Assembly: GCF_914767665.1 (NCBI RefSeq)
Contig: NC_059504.1
Coordinates: forward strand, 6,140,501-6,204,500
Source of the DNA: Harmonia axyridis
Taxonomy: Eukaryota; Arthropoda; Insecta; Coleoptera; Coccinellidae
Reading direction: 5' to 3'
DNA: 64,000 nt
Numbering within the stretch: position 1 is the stretch's first letter; each line of letters opens with the position of its first letter. Shown piece after piece: positions 1-11,200 of the stretch. Both the position numbers and the translations under genes were made by a program. The notes below the pieces were generated by a model. That model was given only the letters and a program-made list of their open reading frames with translations, was not told the DNA's origin and ran no database searches.

Positions 1-251
1 GTGATTGTTCAACAAATAAATGTCTGAAGAAGGCATAATTTGCGGGACAGGTATCTCCTTTCTTTTAGAGAAATAATCACTTGAGTTACCAGCTTTCCAT
101 AATTGGTAAGTATAGTTTTCCATCACTAATCAGAAATTATCTAGGGTTTTCCAATAGCTATGATACAATTTGATGAGGTTATAATGGCAACACTGCGTAT
201 ATTTTTTAACATTTCTTATGTATAGAAAATAACACGCATCAATAGTCATTA

Positions 252-523
252 GGAATTGTTGAATTGTTCTATCAAAATCAGTGCTCATTTGTGAATACTG
301 GGAGGAATTTAAGAAAAATTACATTATTCAGTAAATCGACTCGTTATTCGTCGAATTGTAGACAAATAACATAGTGGTATCAAGTACGGCTCAGTACTCT
401 TGTATAGTGTCAACAAAAGCACTTTCAAATTTGTATACAATACGACGAATATTGTGTCAATTCACTGGATAATGTCGTTCATGAAAGTGAGCACTGATTT
501 TGATAAAACAATTCATAAATTCC
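252..523. repeat. Fold-back (inverted-repeat) element
   Basis: Left arm from 252 (GGAATTGTTGAATTGTTC...) pairs with the right arm ending at 523. A well-matched block is TATCAAAATCAGTGCTCA against its complement at about 485-505. Matches continue inward to GAATTGTA/TACAATAC near the centre. Arms about 120 bp with mismatches. No coding capacity; lies in the jbug region downstream of exon 12. Confidence 0.6.
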
Positions 524-576
524 CGAATGTTGTTGAAGCTTGTATCTTCCCATATTAAATAGCATAACTAGATATT

Positions 577-1127
577 ACAGGCTTTGTTTGATTTCATAAT
601 TTTCCGTCCAAGATCTAAGACACATGAGACCTCTTAAAGATTTTTCGTCTAACCTATTGCGGGTTATTGTAACTGTATGAGCAGCTCTGAAAAATTGTCT
701 TTCAACAGGAGCTGAAGATGCTGACGTTGATAAAAAATCCTCGGCCATTTTGGCCAAGTTTGGAAAGACATTTCTGAAACTAGCAAAATCTACCGATAGA
801 TTTCATAGAAATGTGAGAAAACTATTAACAAAGTCGCACTGGCGAATGCTTCAGTCTCTCGGCACTCAAGGAATCCCCTTATTTAGTCAAAGCGCGCACG
901 AGATTGCAGAAATATATGCCGTGCGACGCGTGCATATCCAGCTCAAGTAATATCAAGTAGCTTGATATCAAGTCAAGCAATAAATATCTAAAATCAAGTC
1001 AAGTCAAGCTCAAGTATGTAATTTTTCACGAGCTTGATTTTCAAGTCAAGTACATTGTTGGTTAAAATTACATATTACATAGATTACTTGAGGGGTATGT
1101 CAAGCTACTTGGCTTGATGAATCCCTA
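577..1127 (-). mobile_element. hAT element derivative, copy 1 (5'-truncated) with dimerization-domain remnant
   Basis: Shares about 550 bp with 45450-45974 and 62158-62671. On the minus strand 757-575 codes the C-terminal hAT dimerization motif (SSAPVERQFFRAAHT, then NRLDEKSLRGLMCLRSW). The right end carries subterminal CAAGCTACTTGGCTTGA repeats and finishes at GAATCCCTA. Most of the transposase and the far end are missing, so the copy cannot move by itself. Confidence 0.7.
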
Positions 1128-1917
1128 GGTATTGTGATTTCCAATGTTAATTTGTTTGTTTTTTTTTTCCTGCCTTCTCTTTTTGGTTGTATTGTTTTGA
1201 ACTCTTCGCTCACTAGCAATGTATTTCTTTGAATTTATTTGTACCTGAGATGTATAGGTTTTTGCCTCCTCTCTTATTTTCAATAAATAATAATAATAAC
1301 CTACTGAACACAAATTATATGAGAAATATCGAAAAATAAAGCACAATGCTGCCATTACAAACTTTCCAAATTGACTATTGGAAAGTCTTAAAATATTAGT
1401 TTCTATTGTATGGTGAAAAAAAGTGAACAGGGTAAATAATTAAATCAATAAATATTAGTATTAGGTTTTAATTTTCTGGTAATCCAAAATGGATGTACTG
1501 GGAATTTCACGTTTACGCCTCAACAAGATGAACGGTTCTTTCAATAGAGCTTAATTTTTATGGAATCATTGTCTATTCAATCTGAACACTAATTATAAAT
1601 TTCATCAAAATCGAAAGACAAAAACGCGAGAGATGGAAAACTCTATCTGAATCTCGAAGAGATTAAAGTTGTATGGAATGATTATCCTAATAGATAATGA
1701 ATTTTAACAGAAACGGAAAAGTAGAACTTGAGATATGTCATATCTGGAAAAGCTGAAATTCCAATAAAGTCACTTCTGAACATAAGTGAACAAGCAATAC
1801 GCGTGATAAAAAATACCAGGAATTTCACGAATTTCTTTCAAATGTGATCCAGTTTAGTTTCAAGAAATCACCTCGAAAACGATCCTCACAATCACTCAAA
1901 ACAATCCAAATACTCAC

Positions 1918-2292
1918 CTCTGAACTGAACAGGTTGTCCCACAACACCTCCACTGACATCTGCAACCTGTATAAGCCCAGCATCGTAAACCTTAGCCACC
2001 AGAGGGCCTGAAGGCAGTTTTTCTCCATTCACAGATACCTCAATGAGGTGAGTACCGACCTCAGTCGGTACGAATTCTACACTTTGCACCCCTGTCCTGT
2101 TTCCAGGCAGGACACGGGCTTGCAGAGCTCTTTTGCTCGGAGATATGACATGGACTACGAGGTCATCTGGGGCAACATTTGTGTTTGTTATGATCTCGAA
2201 GACAGCAGAGGTGTTTGCAGGGACCAATCTGACTGTTTCACCGATGATAGATATGTTGGATGTGGACATTATGTTCACGTGCCAGGGACTCC
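1918..2292 (-). CDS. jbug: jbug coding exon 12: filamin Ig repeats, last exon in window
   Basis: Acceptor ttttttaag. SPWHVNIMS closes one repeat; GNRTGVQSVEFVPTEVGTHL and SGPLVAKVYD form the next; ADVSGGVVGQPVQFRG begins another. Donor AGAG|gtgagt at 1918, phase 1, so more exons must lie left of coordinate 1. Confidence 0.88.
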
Positions 2293-5200
2293 CTTAAAAA
2301 AACAATTATAGTGTTAAATAACATTTCAAGATAATATTTGAAGGCGAAGAGTGAAACCCTTATGTTTTATGTCGAATATACGCTGTTGTCTTGAAGTGCC
2401 TGCTATTTTTCTTGTAGAGTTGGTGAAATTAAGAAAATATATAATTTTTTCTGAATGTATCGATGTTACAAGTCACTGAATAAGGTCTTAACCCGGGCCG
2501 TATTGAGTGGATTCAGATATTGAAGTTAAAATGTTTATATTGGGTGTTTTTTTCGAGGTATATAACTTTGAGTTGTCATTACTGTTCAAGATGGCGACCG
2601 ATTCAACAGCTGTTAAGCGATTTATTCTCAGTTTGGTTTGGCAATTCATCATGAATAGACTCACGCCTGAACAACGCTTGCAAATAGTGCAATTTTATTT
2701 CGAAAATAATGGTTCTTTGCGGAATACGTATCGCGTACTACGTCCATTTTATTTTGTTTAGCGATGAAGCGCACTTCTGGTTGAATGGCTACGTCAACAA
2801 ACAAAACTGCCGCATTTGGAGTGAAGCTAATCCTCGATTATATGTCGAAACACCGTTACATCCAGAGAAACTGACTGTTTGGTGCGATTTATGGGCTGGT
2901 GGAATCATTGGTCCCTACTTCTTCGAAAACGATGATGGACAGAACGTTACAGTCAATCGGTATAGACTGTATAGAGCCATGATTACTAACTTTTTCATTC
3001 CTGAATTGAACAACCATGATGTCCAGGAGCTGTGGTTCCAACAAGACGGCGCAACATGTCACACAGCTCATGCCACAATCGATTTATTGAAAGACACGTT
3101 TGGTGACCGCCTAATTTCACGTTTTGGACCTGTGAATTGGCCTCCAAGATCTTGTGATTTAACACCGCTAGACTACTTTCTGTGTGGCTATGTAAAGTCA
3201 TTGGTCTATGCGGATAAGTCACAAACCCTTGACCATTTGGAAGACAACATTTGCCGTGTTATTGCCGATATACGGCCACAAATGTTGGAAAAATTCATCG
3301 AAAATTGGACGTCCAGATTGGACTACATCCGAGCCAGCCGTGGCGGTCATATGCCAGAAATCATATTTGAAACGTAATGCCACAAGATTATCTTGCGGAT
3401 AAATAAAATTCATCTCACTCGAATAATCCATCGTTGTTTTCATGCAATTTAAAGTTCTATAGCTCTAAAAAAAACACTCTTCATATAGTTTCGTGTATTG
3501 GTATAACGCTATTGTGAAAGTGAAGCAATGTCTTGATGGGTGCTCCATCTACAACAACGGTTAAAAAGGAGTATTCTGACTTGAAACGAAGAACCACCAA
3601 CGATGCTGAATGCTCTAATCGTCCAAATTTGGCAGTTGTTTCAGAAAATTTAAAAAAAGTTCTCGAAATGTTTTGGTGAAAGAGAGGGCTTCAATTTATG
3701 GCACCAAAACATTTCGAGAACTTTTTTTAAATTTTCTGAAACAACTGCCAAATTTGGACGATCAGAGCATTCAGCATCGTTGGTGGTTCTTCGTTTCAAG
3801 TCAGAATACTCCTTTTTAACCGTTGTTGTAGATGGAGCACCCATCAAGACATTGCTTCACTTTCACAATAGCGTTATACCAATACACGAAACTATATGAA
3901 GAGTGTTTTTTTTAGAGCTATAGAACTTTAAATTGCATGCTTCTTGTCACAAATCGATTAAAATCATGGTCGAATTTGAACATTTGAACACCAAGTTTAT
4001 TTGTCAGATCTGGCACCAATGATTACTGGCTTTTTGCAGAGATCAAAAGTAGGAAAAGAAATTCAGCTCTAATGAAGGCAAAGAAGAATATTTCTAAAGA
4101 AAATGTATGAAATATTAGAATTGGGGTAAATTTGCCACTTCAGAAGGTAAATATATTGACAAATACAGTCGAAGAAAAAATTTACTGGTGATAATAATAA
4201 TTTCCAATCCCAAGATGTGCTCCTTCAAATATAAATTGACCTGTCTAGACATTTTCCGTATAAACTACTAGACACTTTATTCGGGCCTCCCTGTATTATT
4301 GCAGTATGCAGTTATAATGAAGCTATTAAACTATAAATATGAATAAAAGCCTATAGGGAGTTGTCTTTGAAGAATATTTAATGGTTTTTATTCCTCTCAA
4401 TCCAATGGCAGTACATCCTCAAGTACAGTTAGTGAAGACTGAATGCTCTGAGAGGTTATTGACCATTCATTGGGATCACACCTCACTGCAATGAATAATG
4501 TTTAGCACACCGTGACCTACACATCTTTAATTTGAATATATGATCTAGTTCATAGTTTGGTTCGAAATTTTAATTTTTCATGATTGAACTACAAAACTGA
4601 TATTATCAGTTCTTGTCCTATAATTTAGATTGAAAATTAGTTTTTAGGGCATGGTATCCAGTTATAAGGAATAATCTTCTTACTTAAGAAAAATATATTT
4701 CTTACTATTAAGAACTCATCCGAAAATGGACTCAATTTCACAATTGTATGGACCACAATACAGTCACATCTGATCGTGAGAGAAAAAAATCTTACAATAG
4801 CATTCTGGGAAACCAAATATGTATATCAATTTCGAACAATACTGATGCCTAGAAAATAATATAATGAAAGTGGAAGTGTTATACAGACGAGAGTAGTCAA
4901 ATTTATGCAAGAATGAATTCCATTTGAGAAAGCTATGATTTTTGTAGAAATTGAGAATTTTCAACTTCCTCCACAGAGAATCAATCAATTTTGATTGTGC
5001 GTTTAAGTTCAAAATGTTGAATGCTTCATATTGGAATCACTAGGTCAAAGGTAGGTCAGTATGAGTAATATTTGACCTAGATATGATGATCTCTGAATTT
5101 ATTCCAACTCAAAGATCTGTGGGAGTGGTGATTATTTTATTTGAGTGTTTTGATTATTTAGTATTGACATTTCAATGAGTTGGTATTTAGATATTGAAGA

Positions 5201-8200
5201 TCTTCAATGAATCCCACTTGGAACCCAATTACCTGCAAGAAACTGTATTGCATTTTTTGAAGCATATCAATCAAAGTAGATGATTTCCATACGAAAATCA
5301 ACATGAATAGTTTAACACCACATATCTTGAATTAATTAAACCCAATCATCGCAATCAATAGAAAAGCTCCTATGATTCTTAATCATACTTTCAACATAAT
5401 ATGTACTTGATCCAAGCATTCTTTGATGAGTATTGTTAGTTGACCATGGTTCAATTGTTGTCCATGATGATTAGAAGAATGAAAGTGTGAAAATCTCTTT
5501 CATTCGCGTAACTTTCGATAGATAATAAGAGCCAATAATATGGTAGATAGCATCTCATTAAATTGATTCAATTTTATATGAAAAAAGAGGAGACAGTTGA
5601 TGTTGTAAATATACATACCAACTGTTGTAATTTCGATAATTTTTAGACCTTTATAATAATTAATTCTTTATCTTTGGTATGATCCAATGCAATCCTTGGA
5701 ATCGGAATATCTGATTTGAAAGCTTCGAAAAAATTCATAGGAAACTGATTAAAATATCATACAAGCTTGGTACACTCCTTTACAGAATACAAATATGTAA
5801 GCTTCTCAATTTAAGTTTTTTATGACAACTTTCATCAGGAAACAGAACCTGTTTCAAGGACCTCCAACAGATATGTTTTTCATGCAATAATGCATTCTTT
5901 TGTATCTAAAAAAATACGAGGAACTAGATTTTTCGATTGATATAAGGTTAAGGTCGGTATTAATGCTGAATAATTATATTCTAATCGAGACCATTTACAT
6001 TCAACAGCTTATGTGTATTTTGGAGAAACAGATATTACAATCAGTTTGATTTGTTCAAAATTCATCTAGAAGGATTATAATTCACATGGTATCATGGATA
6101 TCACTGCTTGAAATGTTTTTATCCTTGAACGATCAAAAAGTCCATTCGGGAAAAATAAGAATTGCATCGATGGATAAAATCCTGTGAGATTTAAGTTCAT
6201 CCTGATTCGATAACAACATTATTTCATTACAACACACATCAGGAAGAGCAAGAAACTCAAGGGCTATGATTATGATGTTTCTTTAAGAAATTACGAAATT
6301 CAGATCAGTCGATAAACTTGTATAAAAGAAAGCCAAGGATCTTTGATTGCTCTCCTTTAAAGGATGCCATACTTAGAAAAAAGAAAACAGGTTATCAAAG
6401 GATTGTAAGCAGTGCATCTTTAATGTTTTAAGGATGAATGTTGCTATAGTATATTCGATTTTTTTTGTGCACAGCTATCGAAGAGGTTTGCACAAAGATC
6501 TGAGAATAACGATAAAGCATTTATTGACATAACTTTACATGAGATTTTAATTGGTCAAACTGATGTTTAGATATGATTCAAGCTAATAGGTTTTAGATTG
6601 GAACATGACACTACTTTTTCTGGGATTTTTTTGATTCAGAAATGGTAGTTTACCTTCGAGACTGTTTACCAGTTTTTACTTTTGAATGATTTGTTTGTTA
6701 GGTTTATATAGATGTATAAAATTGCTTCTTTTCAGAAGATTCGCAGTTGATAGTTCTCAAATTAAGATACAGTAAGAAGATGTCCTTTCAAAGAACAAAA
6801 GACCATTATAGGTCTTTTTAAGGAAATATATACAAAAATGACACAGAGTGATCCTACAATTCGACAAATTATAAATGAAGGTATGAATTGAGATAATCCA
6901 AGATTAGCAGATTGACAATAGGTACCTAGGTATATTTGAAAGATATGGTTTAATCTTAAAATTGTGGATCATTCTCATGAAAGTTGAATCTCTAGTGTAG
7001 TTTCTTCTACATAATACTAGTAGGATCTGTTTCAAAAGGAAAATTTAGGTTCAGAAGATCTATTAGTGTTCTTATTCCCCCATCACATATTTGACAGTTG
7101 ATGGTATGTGTAGGTTAGGTTAGGCTGGGTTGGGTTTGAATCATAAATTAACAAATTCCTTTCATTGGCATCACTACTATAAACAATTTTAATGAAGTTA
7201 TGAGAATTTTAGGAAAATATCTACATCCTTGATTTTCTTGGTTAAGAAGAGGAATTCACCTATCTTTTCTCAACAGTGTTTGAAGTTATAGAGCAAATGA
7301 AGTTGGTTATATATATAGTGGGACACCTGTCACTATACAAGTACTTCATCCCAGTGAATTAATTCATGAGAAAGAAGAGGAGTGAATGAGAACTACTAAG
7401 GTGTGCGTACATACGTTTACAAGTTTGTATGTAGGTAAACGTTTTCGTGAATCTAGAAGAACTTCATTATGGAATATTTACGTTTGGTAGCACCTCCTTG
7501 AATCTCATTATTATATCTGATATTCTCAATCTTAGTCTTCATCTCATTCGACGTTTGTTAACCAAGTTCATCGTAAATTTTTATGTTTACGTCTCATCAT
7601 TTAAAACTCTCCATCAATTAATTATAGTAGATTGTTCGACATGAATAATAGGAATTTAAATTGTTGTGACCTCGAATCTGCCTAAAAACAATTCTCACCA
7701 ACACACAAGCAATCCAAACAAATTTCTCGCACTGACAAGAAAACTCTGACACAACATATGGGTTTCACTCTTGATTAGAATCATACAAATTCGTCGTGTA
7801 AACATCAACATTACCTGACACTCTCCAACAAGAAACTCCTAATGAATGGGCGCACTATTGCACTTGAGGATAACACGGGTTTGCGGAATTGTCAACAAGT
7901 GTTCCAGCTGCACGTATTATGTCGCTAATTCTTTCAATTTAACGACAATCGAAAGACAAAAACTTTCAGCGGTGTACGAGTTTTACGGAGGAAGTTGGCT
8001 TGTGACTCGTCTTGCTCGAAAGACTGGGAGAACGCACAAGAAATAAAATAGGCGGGGGGGGGGAGAAACAGAAATTCCTCGTACAGCCAACGTTCTGCAG
8101 GTAATATCGCTGGAAAGTTCAACTCACCTGACCGCTACGTACCATTGGATTAAACGCTGACATGGTCGTAGACGCGATATGGGCTACGGGATGATCTGCT

Positions 8201-11200
8201 CGGTTTTCAACTTACCTTCAGAGATGTTTATGATTTAGGAGGGATTACCACCACGTGGCTGCTCAGTTCAAAAAGGAATTATACAGGTTTAATGCTTCTA
8301 TTTTTTATAAGAAAAAAATGGTACGCCACTGGAATATAATAAAAATCATTTTTGAATTGCTCATTCAATTTGTGGCAAGTAATTTCCTTATGTATTTCTT
8401 CGTATGGGGCGCAGTTTTCATGCAAAAAATAAAAGAGCTTAACTTTATCAAATAATTTACACGCGTCAAGATGATTCATTTTTTTGTATGAAAACGGCGC
8501 CTTATACGAGAAAAAGCATAATAGATTTTTTGTCACAAATGGAAGAGGAATTCAAAAATGATTTTCATTTCGAAATATTCCATTCCATTTTTCTTTTAAA
8601 AAATTGAGAGCAATAAATAAACTTCCACACCCCTTATCTCGGAATACCAAGCATTCACGAAATAAAGTTATACGGTAACATGACATTATTTTTTCTTGTA
8701 AAATCACCCCTGAAGATTGTCGCACATATTCATTAACACCATGTAGATTTTTCCTCTTACAACAAACGAGTTTCATGGGGTTTTCACATAATTCTTCAAA
8801 TAATAATCTGCATTGTAGAATGAATTTTTTAATTTTTCACGAAAAGAAAATGTTGGTAACTTTCCATTTTCCGGAAAAGAATTGATGATATGTTCAATAT
8901 ATCAAGCACAGATATATTTGTTTACATATTCGTGAAAAAAAAAACAGAAAACCTTACAAAAAAAGTAAGACTATAATTGAAAAAAAAATCGATCGTCGTA
9001 CAGTGCTGCCGTCTACTTGCATGCTTTTTGAAAAGAAAAAAGAAAAGGTGAATGTACCGGTTTTTCACCATAATTTGACCCTCCCTTTAACTTTGTTACT
9101 AAAAAAAGTTCTTAAAAATGTTTCCTACAAAAGTTTCACGACATCGACTAGTGTTTTATAAAATGATTTCACAAAACGAAATATATACAGAGTGGACAAC
9201 ATATTGATTGCAACTTCATTTTTTCAAATGGAACACCCTATATATTTTTTCCTATATTTGACTAGCCCTTTTTCCCCTGGTTTCAAATATATAACATATG
9301 TTTGGCCTATCTCTCTTATTCTGAGTACCACAGAGTTTCAAATTTTAAGAACCACCAAGCTAAGTAATCAGTTTTCAAGTGAAAGGCTGCGATAATTCAA
9401 AATGCCCTGTTTTAGTTATCTCATTGGCAAAGATATATGATATACGTTTGTTATTGAATGAAACAATTTATAGTTAAAAACGTATGTCATATCGTTGCCA
9501 ACGAGATGACTCTAAAAAGGGGATTTTGAGTTATCGCAGCCTACCACTAGAAAACTGATTACTGAGCATGCCAGGTGGTTCTTAAAATTTGAAACTCTGT
9601 GGAACTCAGAATAAGAGAGATAGACCAAACATTTGTCATATATTCGAAGTCAGGGGGAAAAAGATCTGGTCAAATATAGAGAAATATACAGAATATTTCA
9701 TTTGAAAAAATGAAGTTGCAATCAATATGTTGCCCACTCTGTCTATATTTCGTATTGTGAAATCATTTTAAGAAACACTAGTCGATTTCGTGAAACTTTT
9801 GTAAAAGACATTTTTTGTACCCCTTTTAATAACAAAGTTAAAGGGTGGGTCCAATTATGGTGAAAACCCCGGTATAACTTCGTACACCGTACAAAGTTTG
9901 TTAATCGCAGGAACGCCAAAGGGGAAATGAATGGGTACCTAATGTTTGAGTGATACGCGGAAAGCCACGTGGTGGTAATCCCTCTTAAGGGTTATTCAAA
10001 CACAAAACCTTAGGTATAGAATTTGATGAGTTGTAAAGTTGATTACGGAGTTTTTTGAGTTCACAGTGGACATAATATTATACTGAAGTTGTAGTAACTT
10101 CACTATAACCAACAGGATCTTTATAAGCGTTTAAATAATCATTTCACGATTTTTTTAACTTCAAAAATTAAGTAAATCAAAGGTCATATAAATCGTAACT
10201 AATCTAACCGTTTTGGATCCAAAATCATATCTTTATGGATTCAAACTCAGTTTTATATACTCCGTTTGGTGCTAATGAAAAAAAAAAGAATATTGAAACA
10301 AACAAATATATTTTAGAATAATGAGCATAAAAGATTGAATCAGACTGTTCATCGAATCAAATGGGATACTGGAAGTAATTTTTTGGCAACAACCAGTTTA
10401 TCACGTTTTAATGAGGCAAAAATTACATTATAACATGCGGTAAATTCAATGTTGCGAAGTTTATTGTTCAATGGTATCACCATCGAACTCAATCACGATG
10501 TAGGTGAATAACCTTTGTTATTTCTTATCGAAAAAATAAACTGTTTGAAGAAGTTGCCACAATAAACTGAACTATTGTTGTTCGCCATTCCCAATTTATT
10601 GGTTTTATAATAGAATTCCATATAGGTATATTTAGTGAGTAGAAAATTTCGTATGCAAAAATGGTGAATTTTATACTAGTCATCTAAATATAAACGTAAA
10701 AGTCGAGATGAATTAATTGCATAATGAATGACAATAAAATTGAGTTTTATATACAGATATCGTTCACAAATTCGCTTCAAGAATTGAGTAATCACTTGTT
10801 GAGTAATGTGTATGCAAGAGGTTAAATACCTATTTATTGGTTTCAACAGAATGTATAAAATAGACATTGGAAATCAAAGATTTATTGGTAAGTTTTTTAA
10901 TGAATGAAAAAAATTAAGATGTAGGTAAATCCAAGAAAAGCACTTATCATATTTCAGTTGAAGTTAATCTGTTGTGCGAGTTTACATATTACCTATATTC
11001 TTTGTTGTTTTTTATGTAATTCAATTTAATTTTGAAAAATTTTTTTGTGATGTATATATTCAACTTCAATTATTCGTAATACATATTGAGATCAAATAGA
11101 CTTCGTGTTTGAATAACCCTTCATCAACCCTTGCGATAATAACACTGATTCACTAGTTCTTATCACCATCACCAATAACCCTAAATTGACTCACCAGGTA

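Larger units (their letters stand above)
8234..9987. mobile_element. Large fold-back element with 25-27-bp terminal inverted repeats
   Basis: The left end TAGGAGGGATTACCACCACG (8236 on) is matched inverted at 9963-9987 (AGCCACGTGGTGGTAATCCC). Inside are two more inverted repeats (8325-8584 and 9055-9874). No transposase frame. Probably a non-autonomous element carrying or trapping other palindromic units. Confidence 0.6.
2293..11194 (-). other. jbug intron 11 (8.9 kb) and its contents
   Basis: Holds a deleted DD41D transposon (2542-3479), a nearly perfect palindrome (3441-3939), AT-rich unannotatable DNA from 3940 to about 8233 (no gene seen), a nested fold-back element 8234-9987, and AT-rich DNA to 11194. 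Small open frames in it look like chance. Confidence 0.65.

Noticed and set aside
7109..7135. TTAGG-like run (GGTTAGGTTAGGCTGGG) suggesting telomeric repeat
   Set aside because: Only two to three units inside ordinary intronic DNA; far too short for a telomere or interstitial telomeric array.
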